Assembly (NCBI GenBank): GCA_964437515.1
Contig: CAYTHB010000009.1
Coordinates: 1 to 62,986, forward strand
DNA length: 62,986 nucleotides
Origin: Sterolibacterium sp964437515
GTDB taxonomy: Bacteria > Pseudomonadota > Gammaproteobacteria > Burkholderiales > Rhodocyclaceae
Direction of reading: 5' to 3'
Position numbers and translations under genes: made by a program. The number at the start of each line of letters is the position of its first letter. Position 1 is the first letter of the stretch. Of this stretch, positions 8,636 through 17,451 are shown piece by piece. Below the pieces are notes generated by a model. That model was given only the letters and a program-made list of their open reading frames with translations. It was not told where the DNA came from and searched no databases.

Positions 8636-8944
8636 ATGAAAGCATTGAAATCCGGCGTGCGCCTGAAAAGTGCCGTGTGCGACACCGAAGTGATGGTCAC
8701 CAAGGCTGCTGCCGACGAAATTCAGCTCACCTGTGGCGGCGCTGAAATGGTCGAAATGTCTGGCACCAAATCCGGCGCAGCCCCCGATGCAGCGCATGCC
8801 GCAGGCACCCTGGTCGGCAAGCGTTACGTTGACGAAGGCGACCGCTACGAATTCCTGTGCACCAAGGGCGGCAAGGGCAACCTCGCCATCAATGGCGCGG
8901 CACTGCAAGTCAAGCAAGCCAAGGCTCTGCCCTCCTCTGACTAA
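8636..8944 (+). CDS. Conserved-looking small protein of unknown function, next to acyl-CoA synthetase
   Basis: 102 residues, soluble, with three cysteines (C15, C33 in LTCGG, C75 in FLCTKGG) and many glycines. The ATG at 8636 follows GGGAGA at 8624-8629; a longer frame to 8501 lacks such a site. It ends 41 bases before the acyl-CoA synthetase start, so the two are probably cotranscribed. I cannot name a characterised family. The cysteine pattern could bind a metal, and the context suggests an accessory to acyl activation or a carrier; both are guesses. Confidence 0.75.
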   Translation: MKALKSGVRLKSAVCDTEVMVTKAAADEIQLTCGGAEMVEMSGTKSGAAPDAAHAAGTLVGKRYVDEGDRYEFLCTKGGKGNLAINGAALQVKQAKALPSSD

Positions 8945-8985
8945 TTTCCGACTCATTTCAATTCAGCTCTCAAGAAAGCACGCTC

Positions 8986-10482
8986 ATGAATCTGGCCATG
9001 GCCCTGGAGATGTCGGCGGAATGTTTCCCCGACCGCGTCGCCGTCAGCTCTGACGGCAAGAACATGACCTACGGCGAACTACTCGCCGCCGCCAAACGCG
9101 CAGCCGCTGAAATCAAGGCACGCGGCGTGAAATACGTCGGCCTGCTCGACATCAGCAGCCTGGCCGTTCCGGTCGCGGTGTTTGCTTCCGCCTTTGCGGG
9201 CGTGCCTTATGTGCCGCTCAACTATCGCCTGACCAAGCCGGAACTGGAAGAACTGCTGGAACGCATTTCCCCCGCCTATCTGGTCACCGACACGCCCGCC
9301 ATCAGCCCGCTGAACGTGCCGGCCGGCATCGAAATCGCGCTGCGCGAAGACTTCCTCAAGCTCGCCCGCTCGGCTGGCGAGATGGCCGAAGCCGCCCCCG
9401 GCGAACCGTCGGATGTCGCCATCCAGCTGTTCACCAGCGGCACCACCGGCAAGCCCAAGGCCGCCGTGCTGCGTCATGAAAACCTGATGTCCTACATCCT
9501 CGGCACCGTCGAATTCGGTGCTGCCGATGAAAACGATGCCGTACTGGTCGCCGTGCCGCCCTATCACATCGCCGGTATCTCGGCGGTGCTCAGCTCCACC
9601 TACGCCTGTCGGCGCATGGTGCAGCTGCCCAACTTCGATGCCAAAGGCTGGCTCGACCTGTGCCGCAACGAAAAGATCAGCAACGCCTTCGTCGTACCGA
9701 CCATGTTCTCGCGCGTCATCGACCACCTGACGGAAACCGGCGAGGCCGCCAACCTGCCCAATCTGCGCGCCATTGCTTATGGCGGCGGCAAAATGCCACT
9801 GTCAGTCATCGAACGCGCCATGCAGTTGCTGCCCAACGTCGACTACACCAACGCCTACGGCCTCACCGAAACCAGCTCGACCATCTGCCTGCTCACGCCG
9901 GACGATCACCGTAGCGGTGCCGCAGGCACTGACCCGGAAGTGCGCAAACGTTTGACCTCGGTGGGCAAACCCATCGGCTCCATCGAACTCATCATCCGCG
10001 ACGACGACGGCAAACCGCTGGGTGCGAATCAGGCCGGCGACATCTTCGTGCGCGGCGGTCAAGTCGCCGGTGAATACCTCGGTCTGGGCAGCATGCTCGA
10101 CAAGGACGGCTGGTTCCCCACCCGTGATCGCGGCTACATCGACAGCTACGGCTACGTCTATCTCGAAGGCCGTGCCGACGACGTGATCGTGCGCGGCGGC
10201 GAAAACATCTCCCCGGGTGAAATCGAAGACGTTCTCCTCGAACACCCCGCCGTCTCCGACATCGCCGTAGTCGCCATCCCTGATGAGCAATGGGGTGAAA
10301 ACGTCGGTGCCGCCATCGTCCTCAAAGACAAGGCCACAGCCAGCGTCGAAGAACTGCAAGAATGGGTCAAAGCCCGCCTGCGTTCCTCGCGCGTCCCCGC
10401 CAAAATCCTCTTCAAGGATCAACTGCCCTACAACGAAATGGGCAAAGTACTGCGTCGTTTGGTGAAAAAGGATTTCGCATAA
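8986..10482 (+). CDS. Class I adenylate-forming acyl-CoA synthetase
   Basis: A 498-residue AMP-forming ligase. The ATP/AMP P-loop is at 149-158 (FTSGTTGKPK), the A5 motif is NAYGLTET, the A7/A8 hinge region is RDRGYIDSYGYVYLEGRADDVIVRGGENISP, and the catalytic A10 lysine is K487 in NEMGKVLRR. It should activate a carboxylate to its CoA thioester in the cytoplasm. Given the neighbourhood, a steroid side-chain acid or ring fragment is a reasonable guess, but the specificity cannot be read. It follows the 102-aa gene and is closed by a strong terminator at 10518-10554. Confidence 0.9.
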   Translation: MNLAMALEMSAECFPDRVAVSSDGKNMTYGELLAAAKRAAAEIKARGVKYVGLLDISSLAVPVAVFASAFAGVPYVPLNYRLTKPELEELLERISPAYLVTDTPAISPLNVPAGIEIALREDFLKLARSAGEMAEAAPGEPSDVAIQLFTSGTTGKPKAAVLRHENLMSYILGTVEFGAADENDAVLVAVPPYHIAGISAVLSSTYACRRMVQLPNFDAKGWLDLCRNEKISNAFVVPTMFSRVIDHLTETGEAANLPNLRAIAYGGGKMPLSVIERAMQLLPNVDYTNAYGLTETSSTICLLTPDDHRSGAAGTDPEVRKRLTSVGKPIGSIELIIRDDDGKPLGANQAGDIFVRGGQVAGEYLGLGSMLDKDGWFPTRDRGYIDSYGYVYLEGRADDVIVRGGENISPGEIEDVLLEHPAVSDIAVVAIPDEQWGENVGAAIVLKDKATASVEELQEWVKARLRSSRVPAKILFKDQLPYNEMGKVLRRLVKKDFA

Positions 10483-10517
10483 ACGCACGTCGCTGCGTAT
10501 CTTGCCCATCCGATTCT

Positions 10518-10555
10518 CTGGCTCATGCCTGTTCGTACAGGATGAGCCAGTTTTC
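10518..10555 (+). terminator. Rho-independent terminator after acyl-CoA synthetase gene
   Basis: A long hairpin: CTGGCTCAT (10518-10526), one bulged G, CCTGT, a TCGT loop, ACAGG, then ATGAGCCAG (10542-10550), followed by TTTTC. It has fourteen base pairs and a T tract on the plus strand, 35 bases after the stop codon. Confidence 0.85.
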
Positions 10556-10558
10556 TTT

Positions 10559-10581
10559 GGTCTCCCCAAAATGGGGAGACC
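10559..10581. promoter_or_regulatory. Perfect 10-base palindrome upstream of FAD oxidoreductase gene
   Basis: GGTCTCCCCA, three bases (AAA), TGGGGAGACC. It comes directly after the terminator and 91 bases before the ATG at 10672. No T tract follows, so it is more likely an operator or leader hairpin than a terminator. Confidence 0.5.
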
Positions 10582-10671
10582 AGATACCCATCGGAGGGTA
10601 CTGCACGGCAAACTGCCCCGTTTGCTTCTTTCACTTCCTCCGTATCTGTTTTCCTTTGAAAGGGAATATCC

Positions 10672-12162
10672 ATGACGACAAACACTCCGAACACCCATGA
10701 TGCCATCGTGATCGGCGCTGGTTTTGGCGGCTCGGCTTGCGCCGCACTGCTGGCGCAACGGGGCTACAAGGTGCTGCTGGTGGAAAAGAACAATCTTTCC
10801 GGTGGTAAGGCGATGACCCTCAACAAGAAGGGTTTTACCTATTCGGCATGGCCGGTGATGGGTGCGCCGGTGCAGGAAAACCAGTGCCAACGCCTGATTG
10901 ATACGCTGGGCGTGGGCGAGCGCGTCAAGCTCACCTCATCAGAAGCGGGCAGCTATTACAAAACCCCCGAAGGCAAGTACGAGCCGATGCCGAAAATGGA
11001 CGGCAGTGTCGATCCGGTATCGCTGTTTGGCTGGCTGGGCATCGGCATGGAATCCTTCGAGGCCGCCATGGGCTTCTTCGGCACGCTGATCGCCATGCCG
11101 CCGGAAATGATTGATGAGTACGAAGGCACGAGTTTCGACAGCTTCATCAAGGCCGCCAATCTACCGCAATCGCTGTATGCCTTCATCGTCAGCCTGTGTC
11201 TGGATGGCATGTTCATGGTGCCGGTCGACAAGCTCGATGCCGCCGAAGCGATCTACAGTCTGCAAGACATCTTCCTGCGCGGTGGCGGCTTGTTCTGCCT
11301 CGGCGGTTACGGTCAGCTTTCTGATGCCTGTCTGGACGTGGTGCGCAGCAAGGGCGGACAGGTGCTGATGCACACCCGCGTCAATCGCATCCTCGTGGAA
11401 AATGACAAGGCGGTCGGCATCGAAGTCAGCGGCAAGGATGGCTCGGGCAACGAGGGTGTGCAGCAGTTCCGTGCCCCCGTGGTCATCAGCAATGCGGGCA
11501 TCCAGCCGACGGTGCTGAATCTGGCCGGTGAAGGCAATTTCCCCGCCGATTATGTCGCGCGCGTTAAATCACTGGTGCCCTCCGAATCCCTGCTTGGTTA
11601 TCGTTACTTCCTCAAAAAACCGGTGACCGATAAAGGCTTCGGCGTGGTCTTCTCGCAGACCAGCCCGTGGAGCGAGGAACGTCTGCGCGCCGCCCATGCA
11701 GGCAAGGCTTCGCGCGAAGGCGTGTTGTATTTTGAAGTGCCGGGCAATTACGATCCGGGCTCTGCGCCGGAAGGCCGTCAGGTGATCGTCACCGGCTCGT
11801 TCTGCCCGCCCGATCCCGACATGAGCAAGGAAGACATCCAGGCCTGGGCGGACGCTGGCGAAGAAATCTTCTTTGGTCTGTTCCCCGAAGCGCGCGAGCT
11901 GGTCGAAGAAAAAGACCTCTACACCACGCGCAGCGTTTCCAACGCCACTCGTGATGCGACCATGCCCGGCTGTGGCGGCGAAACCATTGGTTTGGCGCAG
12001 ATCGTCGGCCAGTGCGGTAAGAACAAGCCCTCAATCGCCACGCCGCTGAGTGGCCTGTATCTGGTCGGCTGCGATGCCGGTGGCCGCGGCATCGGCACGC
12101 AACAAGCAATTCAGTCCGGCTTCAATGTGGCGGACGCGGTGGAGCAGCTGCTGCGCGGCTAA
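10672..12162 (+). CDS. CrtI/phytoene-desaturase-like FAD-dependent oxidoreductase
   Basis: 496 residues. The N-terminal dinucleotide-binding motif is IGAGFGGSACAALLAQRG with an acidic strand end at VEKNN, and the C-terminus has the FAD-closing segment GLYLVGCDAGGRGIGTQQAI. The overall pattern matches the phytoene desaturase/retinol saturase superfamily of flavin amine oxidase-like proteins. It may desaturate or saturate a hydrophobic ring or chain; a steroid substrate is an inference from the cluster. The start follows AAAGGGA. It is separated from the synthetase by a terminator, so it probably has its own promoter. Confidence 0.82.
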   Translation: MTTNTPNTHDAIVIGAGFGGSACAALLAQRGYKVLLVEKNNLSGGKAMTLNKKGFTYSAWPVMGAPVQENQCQRLIDTLGVGERVKLTSSEAGSYYKTPEGKYEPMPKMDGSVDPVSLFGWLGIGMESFEAAMGFFGTLIAMPPEMIDEYEGTSFDSFIKAANLPQSLYAFIVSLCLDGMFMVPVDKLDAAEAIYSLQDIFLRGGGLFCLGGYGQLSDACLDVVRSKGGQVLMHTRVNRILVENDKAVGIEVSGKDGSGNEGVQQFRAPVVISNAGIQPTVLNLAGEGNFPADYVARVKSLVPSESLLGYRYFLKKPVTDKGFGVVFSQTSPWSEERLRAAHAGKASREGVLYFEVPGNYDPGSAPEGRQVIVTGSFCPPDPDMSKEDIQAWADAGEEIFFGLFPEARELVEEKDLYTTRSVSNATRDATMPGCGGETIGLAQIVGQCGKNKPSIATPLSGLYLVGCDAGGRGIGTQQAIQSGFNVADAVEQLLRG

Positions 12163-12182
12163 ACAAGTCTTGCTTACCTCAG

Positions 12183-12208
12183 CCCTCTTCCCTTATATGG
12201 GGAGAGGG
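12183..12208. terminator. Inverted repeat between convergent genes
   Basis: CCCTCTTCCC (12183-12192), six bases, GGGGAGAGGG (12199-12208), with one mismatch. It lies 20 bases after the FAD oxidoreductase stop and before the convergent toxin gene. It has no T tract, so it may be a repetitive extragenic hairpin or a weak bidirectional terminator. Confidence 0.5.
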
Positions 12209-12258
12209 TATCGCAGACGAGTGCGGGTGGATTAATGCCGGACGGCAGATTTCCCGAT

Positions 12259-12567
12259 TCAGTGGTAATCGCTTTCGCGTTGATGGCGGACGGCAAGAAC
12301 GCTGACGGTTTGTGCATCTTCAATTTCGAATAGCGCCACATAACCATCGCTGCCGAATGGAATGATCAACTCGCGCAGCAATGGTGTGGCTACCATTGCC
12401 TTACGGCAAGTAAAGGGGTTTTGTCCCAGTGTGGCGATTCCGGCGCGGATGGCTGCCAGTGCGCGTTCAGCTAGATCCCAGTCGGTATCTTCGCGCTCGA
12501 GTATGAATTCGTAGAGTCGCGTCAGATCCGCCTCGGCTCCTGCCGTGAAACGTACCCGATAAGTCAT
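12259..12567 (-). CDS. ParE/RelE-superfamily toxin
   Basis: 102 residues with the ParE fold pattern: an N-terminal strand YRVRFTAGAEADLTRLYEFI, a helix-rich middle with LAAIRAGIATLGQNPFTCRK, then the YVALFEIEDAQTVSVLAVRHQRESDY strands. Toxins of this superfamily either cleave ribosome-bound mRNA or poison DNA gyrase; the ParE branch fits better but the target is not provable here. The antitoxin gene ends 12 bases upstream, the usual antitoxin-first arrangement. Confidence 0.82.
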   Translation of the reverse strand: MTYRVRFTAGAEADLTRLYEFILEREDTDWDLAERALAAIRAGIATLGQNPFTCRKAMVATPLLRELIIPFGSDGYVALFEIEDAQTVSVLAVRHQRESDYH

Positions 12568-12579
12568 TATGTCAATTTT

Positions 12580-12855
12580 TCATTTCATGGAACGCGCGGA
12601 TTTTGCGCGATCCAGCATTTTTTCTAGGCGTTGTATCACAGTCGCTGCATCGGTGTAACAACCTTCCTGACGTGCTTGATCGCGTGCTGCCAATCCGCGG
12701 GCAATGAATTCCTGCTCAGCCTGTCGGTGAAAAATACTTTGACGTATTGCTTGCTCGACAAAGCCTGAAAGACTTTCGCCTTCGTGCAGGACACTTTCAG
12801 CGGATTGGCGTAATGCTGGGTCAACCCGCAGGGAAGGAATAGTGGCTGTTTTCAT
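12580..12855 (-). CDS. Antitoxin of ParE-type system (YlcI/YnfO or ParD-like)
   Basis: 91 residues from the ATG at 12855, preceded by AGAGG. The N-terminus TATIPSLRVDPALRQSAESVL followed by GESLSGFVEQAIRQSI is a ribbon-helix-helix pattern, and a charged tail (RDQARQEGCYTDAATVIQRLEKML) would bind the toxin. It should neutralise the 12259 toxin and repress the operon. The family is recognised from its sequence pattern; the partner is inferred from the 12-base gap. Confidence 0.8.
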   Translation of the reverse strand: MKTATIPSLRVDPALRQSAESVLHEGESLSGFVEQAIRQSIFHRQAEQEFIARGLAARDQARQEGCYTDAATVIQRLEKMLDRAKSARSMK

Positions 12856-12915
12856 GGAAACCTCTGTGCATTGCATTTGCGATGCAGTATGCCTCTCTTT
12901 GCACCAGCTTGCAAG

Positions 12916-14178
12916 TCAGGATGTATGTATCTGCGCGCTTTCAGTGTCCTTTTGTGATGCACGGATGCCAAACAACACCCCGCAGATCCAGGCAAAGAAC
13001 AGGCGTTCGCTGAAATCGAGCATGAAGGAATTGAACAGGTTGCCGATCAGATAGGCGAGCAGCACACCGCGGGCGATGTGGCGCAGACTTTCCGGTAAGC
13101 GCGCACTGCTGCGCCAGAGCGTGACATATAGCAGCAGCAGCAAGATCAGACCGGGCAAGCCGAACTGGGCGGTGGTCAGCAGGTACTGGTTGTGCGGATT
13201 GTTCGACGCTGCCATCGCTGTGTCCCGCACCTGCGCGGCGTAGGCATGAGCAAACCCCCCCGTCCCCGTTCCGGCGAGCGGATGGGCACGGATGATGGCT
13301 AGGGTATTGCTGTAGTAGTCGAAACGCAGGCCGATCGAGGTGCGGTTGCCCTGCCCCTGTTGCCAGTGGCTGGCTTCATCGAGTGCCTGATCGATGCGCT
13401 GGTGAAAACTAGCGGAAACGCCATACGTCAGACCGCCCAACAAGCCGCAAACAAGCGCGGCAATGAGTATGCCCCGTCGCCCTAGGCGGACAGCAAAGTA
13501 ATAACAGCCGAGCACAGCGAGCACCACATAACCGGTGCGGCCGATAATCATCAACAGGACATTGGCCGCTGCTAGCAGTGCCAGCGCGCCCAGCAGCAGC
13601 CGTTGTCCACCCTGTCGTGCACGTGCGCCGAGCAGCAACAGATAGGCGGCGATGGCCATCAGAAAGCCGTGAGTGATGGAGAGCTTGAAGACCACGGCGT
13701 TTTGCGTGTAGGGGTATTCCGGTGTCAGCCCCTGACCGATGTGTGCGATCAGCTCGGGGGGTAGCCAGAACACGGCATCGCACCAGAACAGCACGGAAAT
13801 CGTCAGTGTCAGCAGCATCGCGGTGCAGAAAGCTGCCAATGCCCGCCGTTGATGATGCGGTTCGTCAAACAAAAGCATCAGCAGGGGAATCAGCAGTAAT
13901 GACAGATATTTGACGAGATAACGCTGTTTGTCTGCCCAGCTGCCTTCTCCCCAAAGGCAAGCCAGTAGCACTAGGGCGCAGAAGGCGAGGGCGGCTTGTG
14001 CTGGAGGACTGTGTGCCAGTCTGTGCGCTTTGTGGTGAAAGTTACCACTGAGCAAGGTGAAGAGCAGCGTCAACGCCATCAACAGATTGCTGGCGGCCGT
14101 TGAAATGGGAATCGTAAAGCCCAGGGCAATGGCACAATATACGGCAATGACATGGGTGGTTTGCCGCCATGATGACAT
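12916..14178 (-). CDS. O-antigen ligase family membrane protein (WaaL-like)
   Basis: 420 residues from the ATG at 14178, with about ten to twelve hydrophobic helices and a large periplasmic loop containing the family pattern (HPLAGTGTGGFAHAYAAQVR, then NPHNQYL). WaaL-type ligases transfer undecaprenyl-linked O-antigen onto the lipid A core at the outer face of the inner membrane. The start overlaps the stop of the upstream glycosyltransferase gene by three bases (ATG/TGA arrangement), so they are coupled. Upstream in-frame starts lie inside that gene and are less likely. A cell-wall sugar polymerase of the same family is the alternative. Confidence 0.85.
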   Translation of the reverse strand: MSSWRQTTHVIAVYCAIALGFTIPISTAASNLLMALTLLFTLLSGNFHHKAHRLAHSPPAQAALAFCALVLLACLWGEGSWADKQRYLVKYLSLLLIPLLMLLFDEPHHQRRALAAFCTAMLLTLTISVLFWCDAVFWLPPELIAHIGQGLTPEYPYTQNAVVFKLSITHGFLMAIAAYLLLLGARARQGGQRLLLGALALLAAANVLLMIIGRTGYVVLAVLGCYYFAVRLGRRGILIAALVCGLLGGLTYGVSASFHQRIDQALDEASHWQQGQGNRTSIGLRFDYYSNTLAIIRAHPLAGTGTGGFAHAYAAQVRDTAMAASNNPHNQYLLTTAQFGLPGLILLLLLYVTLWRSSARLPESLRHIARGVLLAYLIGNLFNSFMLDFSERLFFAWICGVLFGIRASQKDTESAQIHTS

Positions 14179-15284
14179 CATGATTTGAGCAGACCATGAA
14201 TAACGGAGAGTAACTGATGTGTGTTGGCTTCGAGTGAAAAGCGGGCCGACACGAATTCTCGCCCCATCATGGCCATGCGTTGCATGGCTTCGGGTTGGTT
14301 CAGTGCACGACGTAGTGTCATGACCCAATCATCGATATTACCGGCCTGGACGAGCAGGCCTGTGCGCCCGTCAATGATGGTTTCTGGAATGCCACCAACA
14401 TGACTGGCGACGACCGGCACACCCAGCGCGAGGGCTTCGCTTTGTGACATGCCCAGTGGTTCGATCAGTGATGGCATCACGACGAGATCGGCACGACGAT
14501 ACAGTGCCGCGACATGCGGTAGTAGTCCGGCAAACAACACATGTGTATTCAATCCCAATTCATTGACCCGGGCTTCCAGTGCGGCGCGCAACTCACCTTC
14601 ACCCGCGATGACATAGCGCAGGTCAGGGAACTCTTTTATCAGCTCCGCCAGCGCAGCCAGCATGACGACATGGCCTTTTTCATGGCGCAACATGGCGGTA
14701 TGGACGAGCAGTGGTCCCGGATGGGTGTCGAGCCATGCAGCGAGCGACTGGGGCAGCGGAAAGGTGGCTTCCTGCATCAGGCGGGCAATGTCGATTCCCG
14801 GATACAGCACACGGACACGTTCTGTGCGGATGAGAGGGTTGGCTAGCAAGGTGCTACGGATGTCTTCGCTAGGGGTGAGCGTCAGGTCGCTGAGCGTGTT
14901 GTAGCTCCATGCGCTGGGGCGGCCGGGTAGATAAGTGCGGCTGCGAATCAGGCGAGGACGGGGACGACGTGTCAAGCGCGCGGCAATCGCGCAGTTATTG
15001 GCATCGTGTCCGCTGTGGCTGATGATGACCTCGGGCGACCAGTCACGCAGCAGACGCACGAGTGCGCGCAGGCTCGGCAGATGCAGGCTGTTACGGAAGG
15101 CGACCGGAACAATCGTTAAACCGCGTTCAACCGCCACCTGAGCAATGCGAGAAGTTGGACGACAGGCCAGTCGCGTTTCGATGCCACGTGCCTTCAATGC
15201 GGCCATCTGCTGGAGCAATTGCAATTCCTGCCCACCCAGATTCGGCGAGCTTTCCGAGAACAGGATGCGTTGTATCAGAGCCAT
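14178..15284 (-). CDS. Glycosyltransferase family 4 (GT-B)
   Basis: A 368-residue GT-B enzyme. The N-terminus has the glycine-rich acceptor loop (SPNLGGQELQLLQQMAAL), and the C-terminal nucleotide-sugar site has MPSLIEPLGMSQSEALALGVPVVASHVGGIPE, the E-x7-E type motif of GT4. It should add a sugar to an LPS core or O-chain intermediate on the cytoplasmic side. It sits between the GT11-like gene (ten-base overlap) and the O-antigen ligase gene, forming one minus-strand operon. The sugar donor cannot be told. Confidence 0.87.
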   Translation of the reverse strand: MALIQRILFSESSPNLGGQELQLLQQMAALKARGIETRLACRPTSRIAQVAVERGLTIVPVAFRNSLHLPSLRALVRLLRDWSPEVIISHSGHDANNCAIAARLTRRPRPRLIRSRTYLPGRPSAWSYNTLSDLTLTPSEDIRSTLLANPLIRTERVRVLYPGIDIARLMQEATFPLPQSLAAWLDTHPGPLLVHTAMLRHEKGHVVMLAALAELIKEFPDLRYVIAGEGELRAALEARVNELGLNTHVLFAGLLPHVAALYRRADLVVMPSLIEPLGMSQSEALALGVPVVASHVGGIPETIIDGRTGLLVQAGNIDDWVMTLRRALNQPEAMQRMAMMGREFVSARFSLEANTHQLLSVIHGLLKS

Positions 15285-16207
15285 GATGTATTCGCGGGTC
15301 GGTTCATGTTGAGCGCAGAGAGTGTCTCATCCAGAGGCAGCGTATCGCAGCCGGTGCGTCCTGCCTTGCGCCAGTGGGTCATGCGCCGACCGTACATCTG
15401 CACCAGACCGGCATGCGGCTGTTCCCGCGTCGCGCCGGGCAGCGGCACGATGGCATCGCTCGGCGCACCCAGCGCATTGGCCGCCCAGTGCGAGTAGCCG
15501 GAAATCGGCGTGGCGAGGATCACCGGACAGCACGCCAGCGCAAACAGGTCGGCCACCGGGTTGACCACGGAATCATGATCTGGCCCCTTGTAGTGATAGG
15601 GCGAGCGCGCATCGAGCGTGAGAATGTCGAAGTTTTCGTGCATCGCGCGAAAGGCCGCCGGATCGCCGGTGCAGGCGAGAAAGAAACAGACATTCGGCTG
15701 ACGGGCGCGAATGCGCTGCATCTGCTGCTCATACCACCACACTGGTACGGCAGGCCACTCCTTGCCGTCGATGCTGTAGCGTTCATCGCTGACCAGCTGG
15801 TAATCGCCCTGACGGATATGCACGCCGACCACCGGCCTGCCTTGCGCCTGAGCCAAGGTGGCGCGCACAGCCGCTACCAGATGCGCTGCCAGATGCAGCT
15901 TACGTGCCGTATCGAGATACACACGGGTCAGCGGTTCATCCGGTCCTTCGAGGGCGCGCAGAATGATTTTTTTGCCGCGCAACTGATCGAACACGGTCTC
16001 GGCCGCGTCGTCGCGAATACGCATCGCCCCGAGCCGCGCCAGCAGCCGCACCTTGCCGCGCGTGGTGTCATCGACCGTAAAGGAATCCAGCTCATGCCAG
16101 TCGAGCACGATGTCATGGCCATACGCTTGGCGCGCAGCAAAGGCATAGGGCAGGGCTTCGAGACGATTGGAGATGCCGACGAACTCGTCGATGTAGAGTT
16201 TGGGCAT
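15275..16207 (-). CDS. GT11/fucosyltransferase-like enzyme of the LPS cluster
   Basis: 310 residues. It has the nucleotide-sugar loop GISNRLEAL (11-19) and HIRQGDY (130-136), the HxRxxDY motif of alpha-1,2- and alpha-1,6-fucosyltransferases, and a late SGYSHWAANALGAP segment. By family it would transfer fucose or a related deoxyhexose from a GDP-sugar. It is the first gene of the three-gene LPS operon and starts 40 bases from the divergent heptosyltransferase start. The fold assignment is good; donor and acceptor are unknown. Confidence 0.72.
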   Translation of the reverse strand: MPKLYIDEFVGISNRLEALPYAFAARQAYGHDIVLDWHELDSFTVDDTTRGKVRLLARLGAMRIRDDAAETVFDQLRGKKIILRALEGPDEPLTRVYLDTARKLHLAAHLVAAVRATLAQAQGRPVVGVHIRQGDYQLVSDERYSIDGKEWPAVPVWWYEQQMQRIRARQPNVCFFLACTGDPAAFRAMHENFDILTLDARSPYHYKGPDHDSVVNPVADLFALACCPVILATPISGYSHWAANALGAPSDAIVPLPGATREQPHAGLVQMYGRRMTHWRKAGRTGCDTLPLDETLSALNMNRPANTSWL

Positions 16208-16247
16208 AATGGCCAGTTTCTAAAACGCCAGATTATAGAGGACGGGG

Positions 16248-17366
16248 TTGGCACAGTTGGAAGTTACGTATGAAACCCGCCACGGCAAGCCACGGCGCAT
16301 TCTGTTGGTGTGCACCCAGCGCATCGGTGACGTGCTGCTGACCACGCCGCTGGCGCGCTCCATGAAACGCGCCTGGCCAGAAACGCAAATTGACATGCTG
16401 GTGCTGCCGGGGACTGAAGGCGCGCTGGCGGGCAATCCCGATATTGCACAGATACTGGCACTGCCGCAACGCGTCGGCTTGCTGGAAAAGCTGGCGCAGT
16501 TGCGTCGCCTCTGGCAACGTTACGATCTGGCGGTTTCGCCCCTGGCCACCGATCGCGCACGGCTGTTTTGCCGCGTCGCCGGACGATATCGTGTGGGGTT
16601 GCTGCAAGCCCAAGGCGAACGCAGCAAACGCGGGTTGCTGAATCGCTGGGCGGTATTTGATGATCTCGACACGCATACCGTGAGCATGGGGCTGCGGATT
16701 GCCGAATTGCTGGGGATTCCGGCCTGCGCTGAAGTCGTACCGCCAACCGCCACCTGGTCTGGCGTTGCCGAAAAATTAACCACATTACCTGTCGCCGCGC
16801 CATTTGCGGTGCTGCATCCTTATCCCAAATTCAGTTATAAGATGTGGACGGCAGCAGGCTGGAGCGCCTTGGTGCAGGCACTCCACGCGCAGGGTTTGCA
16901 AGTAGTGCTGACCGGCGGCCCAGATCGCGATGAGTGCGATTACGCAGATCAGATTGCAAAATCTGCCGCTGAACAAGGTGTGCAGGTGGTGAATCTGGCG
17001 GGGCAGCTTTCATTGGGCGAGACCGCTGAACTCATCCGCCGCGCCGCACTGTTCGTCGGCCCCGACACCGCCGTCACCCACATCGCCGCCGCCACTGGCA
17101 CGCCGACGCTGGCACTGTTTGGCCCCTCGAACCCGGTCAAATGGGGGCCGTGGCCACAGGGAAGAACAGCACTGGAAAGCCCCTGGTCGCGCCGTGGCAG
17201 TGGCCAGCAAGGGAATGTATTCCTGCTGCAAGGCGAGGATGCGCGAGCTTGCGTGCCTTGTATGCTGGAGGGTTGTGAACGGCATGTGAACAGCCTGAGT
17301 GCCTGTTTGCAGAATCTGGCGGTCAACCGTGTGATTGAAGCGGCCTTGCACTTGCTGAACGGATAA
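16248..17366 (+). CDS. Glycosyltransferase family 9 (heptosyltransferase-like)
   Basis: A 372-residue GT9 protein with RILLVCTQRIGDVLLTTPLA near the N-terminus and the ADP-heptose site GPDTAVTHIAAATGTPTLALFG near the C-terminus. No in-frame ATG is near; a TTG at 16248 with GAGG at 16238-16241 is the best start, and a TTG at 16257 is the alternative. Heptosyltransferases build the inner LPS core. It diverges from the GT11-like gene. A late CVPCMLEGCERHVNSLSACL cysteine cluster resembles that of several GT9 relatives. Confidence 0.85.
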   Translation: MAQLEVTYETRHGKPRRILLVCTQRIGDVLLTTPLARSMKRAWPETQIDMLVLPGTEGALAGNPDIAQILALPQRVGLLEKLAQLRRLWQRYDLAVSPLATDRARLFCRVAGRYRVGLLQAQGERSKRGLLNRWAVFDDLDTHTVSMGLRIAELLGIPACAEVVPPTATWSGVAEKLTTLPVAAPFAVLHPYPKFSYKMWTAAGWSALVQALHAQGLQVVLTGGPDRDECDYADQIAKSAAEQGVQVVNLAGQLSLGETAELIRRAALFVGPDTAVTHIAAATGTPTLALFGPSNPVKWGPWPQGRTALESPWSRRGSGQQGNVFLLQGEDARACVPCMLEGCERHVNSLSACLQNLAVNRVIEAALHLLNG

Positions 17367-17407
17367 CTGCCATTTTCTTATTGCCAAACATCCTCTACCT
17401 TGCCATC

Positions 17408-17440
17408 ATTACCCAATAAATATTTTTTTTATTGGGTAAT
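17408..17440. promoter_or_regulatory. Perfect 13-base inverted repeat before nucleotidyltransferase gene
   Basis: ATTACCCAATAAA (17408-17420), seven bases, TTTATTGGGTAAT (17428-17440), ending 11 bases before the ATG at 17452. The repeat is perfect, AT-rich, and not followed by T residues, so an operator over the promoter or ribosome site is more likely than a terminator for the preceding gene. Confidence 0.6.
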
Positions 17441-17451
17441 ACAGATTGCAC

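Noticed and set aside
9802..10890. 362-residue minus-strand open frame
   Set aside because: It crosses the acyl-CoA synthetase 3' half, a strong terminator and the start of the next gene on the opposite strand, so it is not a plausible gene.
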